Shown here: one piece after another, positions 25,654-34,728 of the stretch
Position numbering within the stretch: the stretch's first letter is position 1
Layout: each line of letters starts with the position of its first letter
Made by a program: the position numbers and the translations under genes
The notes under the pieces: generated by a model
Databases searched by the model: none
Seen by the model: only the letters and a program-made list of their open reading frames with translations
Told to the model about the DNA's origin: nothing
NCBI RefSeq assembly: GCF_964253025.1
Contig: NZ_CAXUQC020000001.1
Location: 186,001 to 250,000, forward strand
Length of the DNA stretch: 64,000 bases
Origin: Rhizobacter sp964253025
GTDB lineage: Bacteria; Pseudomonadota; Gammaproteobacteria; Burkholderiales; Burkholderiaceae_C
Direction: 5' to 3'

Positions 25654-26697
25654 TCAGCCCGTGAAGCCCGCGATCAGTTCGCGGGTGAGTGCGGCAGCCC
25701 CGATCGGTTTGCAGCCGGTCGGGTTCTGCCCGCTCCACAGCGGCGAGAAGTCGCCGCTGCCCTCGGCCTCCGCCTTGGCGCGCAGGGGCGCCAACGCTGC
25801 CGTTGCCGTCGGGAAGGGAGGCGCCTCGGGCGAGAGCGGCCCCAGTTCGCGCATCAGCCGGTTCATGATGCCGCGGGCCGGACGGCCGGTGAACAGCGTG
25901 GTCAAGGCGGTGTGACGTGCCGCCTCGCTCTGGAGCGCCCGACGGTGCGGCGGGCTGGTGAAGGCCTCGTCGCACAGCATGTACGACGTGCCCACCTGCA
26001 CGCCGGCCGCGCCGAGCCGCATCGCGGCCGCCACGCCCGCGGCATCGGCGATGCCACCGGTGGCGATCACCGGAACACGTACGGAACGCACCACCTGGGG
26101 CAGCAGCGCAAAGGTCGGCACCTGGGTGGTGAGGTCGTCGCTCAGGAAGATCCCGCGGTGTCCGCCGGCTTCCAGCCCTTGCGCAATGATCGCGTCCACG
26201 CCGCGGGCTTCCAGCCAGAGCGCCTCGTCCACGGTGGTGGCTGAAGCGAGGATGCGTGCGCCCCACTGGCGCACGCGCGCCAGGAGCTCGGCCGAGGGCA
26301 GGCCGAAATGAAAGCTCACCACGCGAGGGCGGAAGGCCTCCAGCAGCCCGGCCGACGCGTCGCTGAAGGGCAGTCGCCCGGCGCCGGCCGGGATGCTGTC
26401 CACGTCGAGGCCGTATGCCGCGTGATAGGGACGGAGCGTGTTGCGCCAGCGTGTCTCGCGGGCGGCGTCCGGCGCGGGAGGCGTGTGGCAGAAAAAGTTG
26501 ACGTTGTACGAGTGCGGCGTGGCGGCCGAGAGGGCGGCGAGTTCGCGCTGCAGGGCCTCGGGCGCCAGCATCGCGCAAGGCAGCGAGCCAAGAGCGCCCG
26601 CATTGGAAACGGCCGCTGCCATCGCGTGGCCCTGGATGCCGGCGAGCGGCGCCTGGATGAGCGGGTGTTCGATGCCGAGCAGTTCGCGCAGTGACAT
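25654..26697 (-). CDS. NAD(P)H-dependent flavin oxidoreductase / nitronate monooxygenase family
   Basis: A 347-residue TIM-barrel FMN enzyme. N-terminal IEHPLIQAPLAGIQG and the phosphate-binding regions ARGVDAIIAQGLEAGGHRG and VIATGGIADAAGVAAAMRLGAAGVQVGT are the family hallmarks; the His in AGGHRG is usual for class I nitronate monooxygenases. The start ATG gives the family's normal N-terminus. It converges with the DUF779 gene, seven bases apart. The substrate may be nitronates or a quinone. Confidence 0.85.
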   Translation of the reverse strand: MSLRELLGIEHPLIQAPLAGIQGHAMAAAVSNAGALGSLPCAMLAPEALQRELAALSAATPHSYNVNFFCHTPPAPDAARETRWRNTLRPYHAAYGLDVDSIPAGAGRLPFSDASAGLLEAFRPRVVSFHFGLPSAELLARVRQWGARILASATTVDEALWLEARGVDAIIAQGLEAGGHRGIFLSDDLTTQVPTFALLPQVVRSVRVPVIATGGIADAAGVAAAMRLGAAGVQVGTSYMLCDEAFTSPPHRRALQSEAARHTALTTLFTGRPARGIMNRLMRELGPLSPEAPPFPTATAALAPLRAKAEAEGSGDFSPLWSGQNPTGCKPIGAAALTRELIAGFTG

Positions 26698-26764
26698 GGG
26701 CCGACCTGGAGAAGCGGAGTTCCGAAGCCTACCCGAACCGGCGCCGCCGGCAGCCGCGCGGCGG

Positions 26765-28009
26765 TCAGCGCGCCCGGGAGTCGATGGCTTCGCAGGTGGC
26801 CATGCCGGGCCGCCGGTACCTCTCGCAGTTGTCGATCGCCGCCGCCACGGCGCGTTCCAGCGACGGAGCGCCCGCGCTCCAGCCCCAGGGCCCGGAGGGC
26901 GACATGGCGAACGCCTTGAACGGTGGGGAGGCGACGTAGGGTCCGTAGAAGGCTTCAGCCGCCGCAGCCGAGGGCAGTCGTGCGTGCATGGCCGGCTCGC
27001 TCTCGTCACCGCCCTCGGCCAGGGCCTCTTCGCCGGCGGCCTCGACCATGAGCTGGGTCGCATCGGCCAGCGCGTCCGGCAGCGTGAAGGTCATGCACAG
27101 GCCGGAGATGGCCACCGCGGCCAGCAGATGAAGCCAGCGTCCCCGGCGTGCGGGCTCGCCGTGGTCGTTGTCACCCATCGAGCCCGGCACGAAGGAGACC
27201 ACCAGGGCCCCGGCGGACCCAACCGTGGGCACCAGCATCAGCACGCTCCACCAGCCGCTGGCATTCAGGTCGTGCAGGCGCAGCACCGTCATGCGCAATG
27301 AGCTGAAGAGAAAGACCAGCAGCCCGACGCCGAAGAGGGTCCACCGCCCGCTGCCTGGCTTCATCAGGGCGAACACGAGCAGCAGGTAGAGCATGAGCAG
27401 GACGAGGGTGCCGCCCGTCCAGTACACCAACCGACCCATGCGGCCGGAGAACCCGAGGCCCCACAGGCGCGGTGCGTCGGTCCCGTCGTGGGTGGGCGGC
27501 GGCGTGTCCTTCAGGGACTTCAGCTTGTGCCGCGCTTGAAACTGCGCCCGGCGCGCCGCCCGCTCCGTTTCCAGGGCTTCCTGCCGATGGGCGATCGCCA
27601 TCGGCATGTCGGTGGCGCAGTTGCGGCAGAGGATGCGTTTGGGCTGGCGCTCGCTGCAATTGGGGCAGACGATCTCCTCGACATCGGAGGTGAGCGGAGG
27701 GCCGAAGACCGGTGCTGCGGGCGCGGTGGCCGCTGCCATGGGCGAAGCCGGCGTGGTTTGCACCGGCGGGGGCGCCAGGGCCTCGACGTGCAGCCGCGCG
27801 CCCAGACCCGCAAAGAGCTTCACGTAGCGCTGCGCCTCGTCGGGCGCGATGGCCCGCTTCAGCACGGTGCGCGGCGTGGCGAAGAGCCGTTCCGTGCCCT
27901 GGTCGTCGAGCTTGAGCTTCTCGCCGATCCGTCGGCGAACATCGTCCGCTCGAAACCCCTCCAGCACCTCGCCACCGAAGACGAGCTGCACCTGCGTGGC
28001 GGTGGTCAT
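26765..28009 (-). CDS. DUF805 membrane protein with zinc ribbon
   Basis: A 414-residue protein. Residues 1-80 form a small soluble domain (LVFGGEVLEGFRADDVRRRIGEKL). A zinc-ribbon-like CxxC-x(n)-CxxC pair follows (CPNCSERQPKRILCRNCATD, about 114-133). The DUF805 membrane part (about 185-330) has four hydrophobic segments. The C-terminal tail contains a possible soluble domain with SLERAVAAAIDNCERY. Function is unknown. Confidence 0.75.
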   Translation of the reverse strand: MTTATQVQLVFGGEVLEGFRADDVRRRIGEKLKLDDQGTERLFATPRTVLKRAIAPDEAQRYVKLFAGLGARLHVEALAPPPVQTTPASPMAAATAPAAPVFGPPLTSDVEEIVCPNCSERQPKRILCRNCATDMPMAIAHRQEALETERAARRAQFQARHKLKSLKDTPPPTHDGTDAPRLWGLGFSGRMGRLVYWTGGTLVLLMLYLLLVFALMKPGSGRWTLFGVGLLVFLFSSLRMTVLRLHDLNASGWWSVLMLVPTVGSAGALVVSFVPGSMGDNDHGEPARRGRWLHLLAAVAISGLCMTFTLPDALADATQLMVEAAGEEALAEGGDESEPAMHARLPSAAAAEAFYGPYVASPPFKAFAMSPSGPWGWSAGAPSLERAVAAAIDNCERYRRPGMATCEAIDSRAR

Positions 28010-28131
28010 GCCGACGCCCTCCCGATCCGATTCTTGTTGTTGCCCCGAGGGCCCGCGGCATCCTACCGCGGCCCTGCGCGACGCAGGCGTGACGCAATGC
28101 CCATCGGCGGCTGCATTGATAATCGCCCCCC

Positions 28132-29070
28132 ATGGGTTGGGGAGTCTTGTGCGGCGTGCTGGCCGGTGCCTTCTGGGGCACCGTCTTCATCGCGCCCAAA
28201 TGGCTGGCCGCGTTCTCGCCCTGGGAGCTGGCCTTCGGGCGCTACCTGGCCTATGCGGCCGTCGCGGGGCTGACCCTGCTTCCCACCTGGCGCGGCACCT
28301 GGCGCAAGGTCGACGCGGGCGACCTGCGGGCGATGCTCCGCCAGGGCGCGGCAGGCAATGTCGTCTACTACGTGCTCCTCGGCTACGGCGTGCAGCTCGC
28401 CGGCGTGACGCTCACCTCGCTCATCATCGGCGTGCTGCCGTTGAGCGTGACGCTGATGGGGCGGCGCGACCACGGCGCCGTGCCGCTGGCGACGCTCAAG
28501 TGGCCGCTGCTGGTCGTCGCCGCGGGCATCGCCTGCATCAATGCCGACCTTTTCCTGCACCAAGGTGATGCCGGTGCGGCGTCCATCGGTGCCCGGCTGC
28601 TCGGGGTGCTGTGCGCGGCCGGTGCCCTGGCCTGCTGGACGTGGTACGCCGTCGACAATTCGCGCTACCTGAAGCGGGTTCCGAAGTTCTCGAACCGGGA
28701 GTGGTCCGCCCTCTACGGGCTCTCCAGCGGCGTGCTGGTGCTGCTGGCCGGTGGCCTTTGGGCCCTGGCCGGCGGGCGGCCCGCTCCGGCTTCGGAAGTT
28801 CGCGACCCCGCGGTCTTCTGGGCCGTGTGCCTGTTCCTGGCCGTCGGCGCTTCGCTGGTGGGCAACCAGTTGTGGAACATCGCCTGCAGGCGCGTGCCGG
28901 TCACGCTCTCCGGCCAGCTGATCGTCTTCGAGACGCTCTTTGCGCTGGCCTACGGTTTCGTGCTGGCCGGTGCCATGCCGCGGCCGCTCGAGTGGGCGGC
29001 CATGGCGCTGCTGGCGGTGGGCGTGGCCTGGACCGTGCGCCTCCATGCGGTGGACGAGCCCGCCCACTGA
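28132..29070 (+). CDS. EamA/DMT-family transporter
   Basis: A 312-residue inner-membrane protein with about ten hydrophobic spans and the two-repeat layout of drug/metabolite exporters (WGTVFIAPKW near the N-terminus; VGNQLWNIACRRVPVTLSGQLIVFETLFAL in the second repeat). Exports of amino acids or metabolites are typical, but the substrate is unknown. It converges on the nucleobase permease gene. Confidence 0.83.
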   Translation: MGWGVLCGVLAGAFWGTVFIAPKWLAAFSPWELAFGRYLAYAAVAGLTLLPTWRGTWRKVDAGDLRAMLRQGAAGNVVYYVLLGYGVQLAGVTLTSLIIGVLPLSVTLMGRRDHGAVPLATLKWPLLVVAAGIACINADLFLHQGDAGAASIGARLLGVLCAAGALACWTWYAVDNSRYLKRVPKFSNREWSALYGLSSGVLVLLAGGLWALAGGRPAPASEVRDPAVFWAVCLFLAVGASLVGNQLWNIACRRVPVTLSGQLIVFETLFALAYGFVLAGAMPRPLEWAAMALLAVGVAWTVRLHAVDEPAH

Positions 29071-29091
29071 AGGACGGGCGTCACGCCGGCT

Positions 29092-30378
29092 TCACGCGGG
29101 CGTCGAACGCCGGCCGCGGAGCACCTGGTACAGCAGGATGGCGCCGAAGGTGGCGGTGCCGATGCCGCCCATCGTGAAGCTGCCCAGGCGCAATGACAGG
29201 TCACCTGCGCCCGCAGTGAGCGCGATGCCCGCCACCAGCAGGTTGCGCGGCTCCGCGAAGTCCACGCGGTTGAGCACCCAGATGCGCCCGCCCGTGGCCG
29301 CGATCAAGCCGAACACCACCAGGGCCAGGCCGCCGATCACCGGGCCCGGGATGGTGAGAATGAGGGCGCCGAACTTCGGCGAGAAGCCGAGCAGCAGGGC
29401 CACGCCTGCGGCCACGACGAAGACCAGCGTCGAGTAGATGCGGGTCACGGCCATCACACCCATGTTCTCCGCATAGGTGGTGACGCCGGTGCCGCCCCCC
29501 ATGCCGGAGACGGCCGTCGCCACGCCGTCGGCGATGAAGGCGCGACCGATCAGGGGATCGAAGTCCCGGCCCGTCATGGCCGCCAGTGCCTTGACGTGGC
29601 CGAGGTTCTCCGCCACCAGGATGACGGCGATCGGTGCGATGAGGACCATCGCCGAGGCCGAGAATTCGGGGGCGGTGAAGCGCGGCAAGCCGAACCAGGC
29701 GGCCTGGCCGATGCCGCTGAAGTCGATCGGTTTGCCGTAGCCAAGACCGTTGGCCCCGAGCGCATAGACCGCGTAGCCGAACACGGCGCCCAGCAGGATG
29801 GGCAGGCGTCCCACGGCCCCTCGACCATTGACGGCCACCAGCCCCACGGCCAGCGCCGTCAACAGACCGACGAGCGTGTCGAAGGTGGAGGCCGAGACGC
29901 TCTTCACGGCCACGGGCGCCAGGTTCAGTCCGATGGCCGCGACGATCGCGCCGGTGACGACCGGCGGCATCAGGCGTTCGATCCAGCCGGTGCCGAAGGC
30001 CTGGACCAGCACGCCGATCAGCGCGTACAGCACGCCCGCCGCCACGATGCCGCCCAGCGCAAGGCCCATGTTGGCGTTGGGGCCGCTGCCGGCATAGCCC
30101 GTCGCGGCGATGACGACCGCGATGAACGCGAAGCTCGACCCCAGGTAGCTGGGCAGCCGCCCGCCGGTCATCAGGAAGAAGATCAGCGTGCCGATGCCGG
30201 AGAAGAACACCGAGGTGTTCGGGTCGAAACCCATCAGGATCGGCGCCAGTGCCGTGGAGCCGAACATGGCCACGACGTGCTGGATGCCCATCACGACGGT
30301 CTGGGGCCATGGCAGGCGCTCGTCGGGCGCGACGTCGCCATGGGTCTTGAGGGTCCAGCGGGGGAAGAAGGATGTCAT
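29092..30378 (-). CDS. Uracil/xanthine permease family (NCS2, RutG/UraA-like)
   Basis: A 428-residue inner-membrane nucleobase:cation symporter with about 14 hydrophobic segments. The N-terminal MGIQHVVAMFGSTALAPILMG and central VILVAENLGHVKALAAM (the functionally important Glu of UraA-type carriers), followed by GRAFIADGVATAVSGMGGGTGVTTYAENMG, are family hallmarks. It resembles RutG more than xanthine carriers, but no rut genes are nearby. The start is the ATG ahead of the first conserved block. Confidence 0.87.
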   Translation of the reverse strand: MTSFFPRWTLKTHGDVAPDERLPWPQTVVMGIQHVVAMFGSTALAPILMGFDPNTSVFFSGIGTLIFFLMTGGRLPSYLGSSFAFIAVVIAATGYAGSGPNANMGLALGGIVAAGVLYALIGVLVQAFGTGWIERLMPPVVTGAIVAAIGLNLAPVAVKSVSASTFDTLVGLLTALAVGLVAVNGRGAVGRLPILLGAVFGYAVYALGANGLGYGKPIDFSGIGQAAWFGLPRFTAPEFSASAMVLIAPIAVILVAENLGHVKALAAMTGRDFDPLIGRAFIADGVATAVSGMGGGTGVTTYAENMGVMAVTRIYSTLVFVVAAGVALLLGFSPKFGALILTIPGPVIGGLALVVFGLIAATGGRIWVLNRVDFAEPRNLLVAGIALTAGAGDLSLRLGSFTMGGIGTATFGAILLYQVLRGRRSTPA

Positions 30379-30449
30379 CGGCGGTGAATAGCAAGGGCGG
30401 TGCCGGATTGTGCGACGACTGCACCCCTTCGCCCGCTCGCTTGTCGATA

Positions 30450-30498
30450 TGGACACTGTCCACATGCTCTGCTATTGTTTGTGGACGTCGTACACAAA
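30450..30498 (+). promoter_or_regulatory. Promoter with two operator-like palindromes for the VOC gene
   Basis: TGGACA (30450-30455), 17 bases, then TATTGT (30473-30478) form a plausible promoter. A perfect palindrome TGGACA-C-TGTCCA (30450-30462) covers the -35. TTTGTG (30478-30483) and CACAAA (30493-30498) flank an imperfect dyad GTGGACGTCGTACAC over the -10 and start. The shared GTGGAC half-sites suggest one dimeric (perhaps TetR-type) repressor with two sites. Confidence 0.6.
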
Positions 30499-30541
30499 AC
30501 ACGACGACCTCGCTGTCATCCATGTCTCACCAGGAGTTCCC

Positions 30542-30973
30542 ATGCCGACCCAGCTGTTCGTCAACCTGCCCGTGCGCGACCTCGATCGCTCAGTCGCCTT
30601 CTTCAAGGGGCTTGGCTACACCTTCAATCCCCAGTTCACCGACGAGAACGCCACCTGCATGGTGCTGGGCGAGAACAACTTCGTGATGCTGCTGGTGGAG
30701 AAGTTCTTCCAGACCTTCACGCCAAAGCCGGTGGCCGATGCGCATCGCGCGACGGAGGTGTTGTTGTGCGTGTCGGCCGAGAGCCGCGAGGCGGTCGACG
30801 CGCTCGTGCGCAAGGCCGTGGCCGGCGGCGCCACCACGCCGCGCCCGCCGAAGGACTACGGCTTCATGTACCAGCACGGCTACCAGGACCTCGACGGCCA
30901 CCTGTGGGAAGTGATGTACATGGACCCTGCCGCCGTGCCTGCGCACGCATGCGCCGAGACCGCCGAGGCCTGA
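30542..30973 (+). CDS. VOC-family (glyoxalase/bleomycin-resistance-like) protein
   Basis: A 143-residue protein with the VOC beta-alpha-beta-beta-beta layout: FVNLPVRDLDRSVAFFKGLGY at the N-terminus and QDLDGHLWEVMYMD at the C-terminal metal-binding side. Candidate metal ligands are the His and Glu of DGHLWEV. The in-frame upstream extension lies inside the promoter, so this ATG is used. The operators upstream indicate inducible expression. Substrate unknown. Confidence 0.83.
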   Translation: MPTQLFVNLPVRDLDRSVAFFKGLGYTFNPQFTDENATCMVLGENNFVMLLVEKFFQTFTPKPVADAHRATEVLLCVSAESREAVDALVRKAVAGGATTPRPPKDYGFMYQHGYQDLDGHLWEVMYMDPAAVPAHACAETAEA

Positions 30974-31022
30974 ACTGTGGCGGGCGGCCTGGTGGCAGGG
31001 CGCCCGCCAGGCCGGCAGCCGC

Positions 31023-31673
31023 TCAATGCGGGAACGCCAGCCTTCGCTCCATGTGCCGCTGCAGGCGCTCGAAGGCCAGGCTCAGGCCCCAGTAGATGCC
31101 GGCCGCTGCAAGGTAGAGCGGGAAGGGCTGGAAGGTGGTCGAGATGAGTTCCTTCGTCGCCAGCATCAGCTCGGTCACCGCGATCACCGAGATCAGCGAG
31201 GTGTCCTTGATGAGGCCGATGAGGCTGTTCGACAGACTCGGCACCGCCATGCGCAGGGCCTGTGGCGCCACCACATGGCGAAGCGTCTGGGTGCGGGTGA
31301 GACCGAGACTCGCGCCGGCCATCCACTGCCCTTCGCCGATGCCCAGCACGGCGCCGCGCAGGCTCTCGGACAGGTAGGCGGCCACGTTCAGGGTCAGCGC
31401 CAGCACGCCCGCCGTCGTCGGCGTGAACTCGAGCCCCACTGCGGGCAGGCCGTAGTAGATGAAGAAGACCTGCACCAGCAAAGGCGTGCCGCGGAAGAGG
31501 CTCACGTACACCCGGGCGAGCGGTTCGAGCCCGGGCAGGCGCAGCACCCGGATCAGCGCGATGACCGCGCCGAGGGCCAGGCCCAGCACCATGGCCGCCG
31601 CGGCGAAACCCACGGTCAGCAGCGTGGCCCGCAACAGGACGGGCGCCGCCTGTTCGAAGAGCGCGAAGTCCAT
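31023..31673 (-). CDS. Polar amino-acid ABC transporter permease
   Basis: A 216-residue inner-membrane permease of the HisM/TcyL type with about five spans. The cytoplasmic EAA-like loop reads GASLGLTRTQTLRHVVAPQALRMAVPS, and LYVSLFRGTPLLVQVFFIYYGLP is the typical family block. It lies six bases downstream of a periplasmic binding-protein gene, so they form an operon. No ATP-binding subunit gene is adjacent. Confidence 0.87.
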   Translation of the reverse strand: MDFALFEQAAPVLLRATLLTVGFAAAAMVLGLALGAVIALIRVLRLPGLEPLARVYVSLFRGTPLLVQVFFIYYGLPAVGLEFTPTTAGVLALTLNVAAYLSESLRGAVLGIGEGQWMAGASLGLTRTQTLRHVVAPQALRMAVPSLSNSLIGLIKDTSLISVIAVTELMLATKELISTTFQPFPLYLAAAGIYWGLSLAFERLQRHMERRLAFPH

Positions 31674-31679
31674 GGGGTC

Positions 31680-32486
31680 TCAGGGCGCCGCGGGCGGCTG
31701 GCTCACGTCGCGGCCGAACCACTTCATCGAGATCTTTCCGAAGCTGCCGTCGGCCTGGATGTCGGCCAGGGCCTTGTCCAGGGCCTCGGCGAACTTGGGG
31801 TTGCCCTTGCGGAAGGGAATGGCGTTGCGCTCGACCGGGCCCAAAGGCGCACCGGCCTTCACGGGCAGCCGGGTCTTTTCAGCCAGGTAGGGAATCAGCA
31901 GGCTGTCGTTCAACGCCACGTCGATGCGGCCTGCGGCCAGGTCCTGGAGGTACTCCGGCGCACCGGGGTACACCCGCACGTCGGCCCCGGCGATGCCGCG
32001 CGCCAGGGTGGCGTAGTTGCTGCCCTGGCCCACGCCGATGCGCTTGCCGCGCAGGTCTTCAGGGGTGGACAAGCGGCGGGTCTCGTTGGCGCGCACGATC
32101 AACTGGGCGCTGGAGACCACGTACGGACGCGTGAAGTCAAAGGTCTTGCGTCGCTCGTCGGTGGCGGCCACCTGGTTGACGATGACGTCATAGCGCCCTG
32201 CCTGGAGGCCGGCGAGGATGGCGCTCCACTCCGTGGTGGAGAAGGCGGCCTTGACGCCCAGCTTGGCGGCCAGTGCCTCGGCGATCTCCACATCGAAGCC
32301 CGTCAGGCGGCCTTGGGCATCCTTGAAGTTGAACGGGGGGTAGGTCCCTTCGACCGCCACGCGCAGTGTGCCGCGTTCGCGAACGTCGTCGAGCAGGTCG
32401 GCCGCCTGCGCTGCGGCCCCCATGACGAGGCCGGCCATCAGGGCTGCCAGGCGAGCGGTGAGCGAGGTGGATCGGGTGACGGGCAT
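31680..32486 (-). CDS. Periplasmic amino-acid-binding protein of an ABC transporter
   Basis: A 268-residue solute-binding protein (SBP_bac_3) with a signal peptide ending near AAAQA (residue ~28). The family blocks are visible: RGTLRVAVEGTYPPFNFKDAQGRLTGFDVEIAEALA and VNQVAATDERRKTFDFTRPYVVSSAQLIV. It resembles cystine-type (FliY/TcyJ) binding proteins. GGAGG before the ATG supports the start. It feeds the permease encoded downstream; the ATPase must come from elsewhere. Confidence 0.86.
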   Translation of the reverse strand: MPVTRSTSLTARLAALMAGLVMGAAAQAADLLDDVRERGTLRVAVEGTYPPFNFKDAQGRLTGFDVEIAEALAAKLGVKAAFSTTEWSAILAGLQAGRYDVIVNQVAATDERRKTFDFTRPYVVSSAQLIVRANETRRLSTPEDLRGKRIGVGQGSNYATLARGIAGADVRVYPGAPEYLQDLAAGRIDVALNDSLLIPYLAEKTRLPVKAGAPLGPVERNAIPFRKGNPKFAEALDKALADIQADGSFGKISMKWFGRDVSQPPAAP

Positions 32487-32554
32487 CGTGAGCCTCCAGT
32501 GAACGGGAAAACGCGTGATGGTGCCACCGGCCGCGCGCCGCCGGTGGACTGGGG

Positions 32555-33994
32555 TCATGCCGTCTCGGGTGGAGCCGGTTCGGTGAGCGGCGATTCGGGC
32601 GCGGCAGCGGGCCCGACCCGCTCGAAGGGAAACTCGGCCCGCAAGGTGGTGCCCTGGCCCGGGGAGGTCTGCACGGTCATTGCCCCGCCCAGGGATTCCA
32701 CCCGGAACCGCATGCCCGTCAAGCCGTGGTGCCCCGGCCGTGGCCGCAAGGAATCGAAACCCTGGCCGTCGTCCTGCACGGCCACCACGACCTGCTCCGA
32801 GTCGTGGCGCAGGGTGACCTCGACGTGCGACGCGGCCGCGTGCTTGCCGATGTTGGTCAAAGCCTCCTGCACGAAGCGGTAGACCGCAATCTCGGCGCCG
32901 GGGGCCAGGCGCACTTCGTCAAGGGCCGTGTCGATCGGGACATCGAGCCGGGCGCTCATGTCGGTGCACAGACCTTCGAGCGACACCTTCAGGCCGAGGT
33001 TCGCGAGCGCCGACGGTCGCAGGTCCTCGACCACGCGGCGCTTGAAGGCGATGCCATCGTTGAGGGACTTGCCCATGTGGTCGAGCCGCTCGCGCAGGTC
33101 CGGTTGTTCCCCGATCTTCATGCGCAGCCGCGCCACGTCGAGCTTGAGCGCGGTCAGCAAGCCGCCCAGTTCGTCGTGGAGTTCGCGGGCCAGGTGCGCC
33201 CGCTCGTCCTCGCGCGCGGTCTGGAGGTGGCGCGCCAGCTCGCGCAGTTCCGCGGTTCGGCGCTGCACCTCGTGGGCAAGGCGGGTGCGCTCGCTGGCCA
33301 GCAGCGCCTGTTGCTGCGTGCGTTCGGCGTCCTGCAGCCGGATCTGGCGCATGAAGACGAAGAGTCCGAAGACGCTGGCCACGGCCAGCGCGCCGACGCC
33401 CACGCGGTTGACGAGCAGCGCCTGGTCGAGGCTGCGGCGCGATGCACCCTGGAGGCGGCTCGTGTGCCGCAACTGGTCATGCAGGGCCAAGCGCAGAGCG
33501 GTCATGGGCTCGCGGGAGGCGGGGTTCCTGAGGCGGGCGATGGCCTCGTCACGACGGCCGTCGCGCGCCAGGGTGAGCAGCGCGTCCCCTTCCGACAGTG
33601 CCGCGTCCGTGGCGGAGACCAGATCGTCGGCCGTCGTGCGGCCGTCCTCGCCGAGGCGGCCGAACTGCGCGACCATCGCGTCCCGCGCGGCAGGGATGGC
33701 CGCTCGGGCGGCATCACTGGTCGCCCGGTCCGCAGGGTCTCCGGTGAGCAGCCAGGTTCGTTGAGCGGCCTCCGCCTCGCTCATGCGCTGCAGCAGGCGG
33801 TCCGACGCAGCGCGGGCTTCGGTCCAGTCCATGGCGCCGCGCATGGTGGCGGTCGCCCGCTCGTAGGTCAGTTCGCTCACGATGAGCAAGGCCGCGGCGG
33901 CGAGCACCAGCGCCGGAAAAGCAAAGCGCCGGCGCAGCCAGCGTTCGGCGATGGCCCTGGGAAGGTCGACCCGGTTGTGCAATGCGTCCCGCAT
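32555..33994 (-). CDS. Membrane sensor histidine kinase, NarL-type (HisKA_3), with CHASE3-like sensor
   Basis: A 479-residue kinase. Transmembrane segments at about 24-43 and 196-215 frame a periplasmic helical domain (SEAEAAQRTWLLTGD, CHASE3-like). The cytoplasmic HisKA_3 motif has the phospho-acceptor His273 in ARELHDELGGLLTALKLD, and the ATPase has FVQEALTNIGKHA, DDGQGFD and GLTGMRFRVESLGG. This class usually pairs with LuxR/NarL-type regulators, yet the divergent gene encodes only a receiver. The signal is unknown. Confidence 0.87.
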   Translation of the reverse strand: MRDALHNRVDLPRAIAERWLRRRFAFPALVLAAAALLIVSELTYERATATMRGAMDWTEARAASDRLLQRMSEAEAAQRTWLLTGDPADRATSDAARAAIPAARDAMVAQFGRLGEDGRTTADDLVSATDAALSEGDALLTLARDGRRDEAIARLRNPASREPMTALRLALHDQLRHTSRLQGASRRSLDQALLVNRVGVGALAVASVFGLFVFMRQIRLQDAERTQQQALLASERTRLAHEVQRRTAELRELARHLQTAREDERAHLARELHDELGGLLTALKLDVARLRMKIGEQPDLRERLDHMGKSLNDGIAFKRRVVEDLRPSALANLGLKVSLEGLCTDMSARLDVPIDTALDEVRLAPGAEIAVYRFVQEALTNIGKHAAASHVEVTLRHDSEQVVVAVQDDGQGFDSLRPRPGHHGLTGMRFRVESLGGAMTVQTSPGQGTTLRAEFPFERVGPAAAPESPLTEPAPPETA

Positions 33995-34115
33995 TCAGTT
34001 GATTTGTCGGTTTGTGGCGGGGTTAAAGTCGGTCCCCAAAAGCGAGACAGCGTGCGGCCGGCGCCGCCGATTGTCAACATGCGCCCGCCGGGCGCCCAAG
34101 GCCGGGAGCAGTTCA

Positions 34116-34523
34116 GTGGACAGCGGAGCAAGCGGGGCATTGAGGATCCTCGTTGCGGATGACAGCCGGGACGCGGTCGAAAGCCTGGCCATGCTGCTCG
34201 AGTTCGAGGGGCACACCGCCACCGTGGCCCATGATGGCGAGGAGGCCTTGTCGATGGCAGCCATCGAGCCTCCCGACGTGGCCATCCTCGACATCGGCAT
34301 GCCGGGCACCAGTGGCTACGAGGTGGCGCGGCGAATCCGTGCGCAGCCCTGGGGCCGTGCGATGCTGCTCGTAGCGGCCACGGGTTGGGGTCAGGAAGAG
34401 GATCGCCGCCGCGCCCTGGAGGCGGGCTTCGACCGGCACCTCATCAAACCGATGGACGTGACCGAACTCGCCCAGTCCCTCCCCCGATGGCTCGAGGACA
34501 AGCGGGCCGCGTTGGCCGGCTGA
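34116..34523 (+). CDS. Stand-alone response-regulator receiver (CheY-like)
   Basis: A 135-residue protein containing only a receiver: acidic pair in ILVADDSRD, phospho-acceptor D59 in AILDIGMPG, Thr in VAATGWG and Lys in LIKPMD. GTG with GGGAGC upstream is used as start; a TTG seven codons later is an alternative. It is divergent from the NarL-type kinase with 121 bases between, and its sequence is very close to the receiver of the hybrid kinase near 5.3 kb (LDIGMPG, GYEVAR, PWG, LLVAATGW in common). Confidence 0.8.
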   Translation: MDSGASGALRILVADDSRDAVESLAMLLEFEGHTATVAHDGEEALSMAAIEPPDVAILDIGMPGTSGYEVARRIRAQPWGRAMLLVAATGWGQEEDRRRALEAGFDRHLIKPMDVTELAQSLPRWLEDKRAALAG

Positions 34524-34681
34524 CCCGCACACGGGCTGCACCTCGACAGCAGCACCGAGTTGACCACCGACCCGAGCAAGAACCAACGCGTCATGACGGC
34601 CGGCCGGGTCCAGCGTCAAAGCGCCGGCCTGCCGTGAACCGTTGCGCTCACGGCGTCGGGCCGCGCGGCCGGTCATCAGCT

Positions 34682-34693
34682 TGACACGTGTCA
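34682..34693. promoter_or_regulatory. 12-bp perfect palindrome TGACACGTGTCA
   Basis: A perfect dyad 36 bases ahead of a small open reading frame. It includes TTGACA, which resembles a -35 box, but no suitable -10 follows. It may be a binding site for a dimeric regulator. Confidence 0.35.
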
Positions 34694-34728
34694 CCAGCAG
34701 AATCGCTCGCGCCATCAAGGAGTGAGCG

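Noticed and set aside
34681..34710. TTGACA as a -35 element
   Set aside because: No acceptable -10 at 16-18 bases downstream; the hexamer is part of a palindrome.
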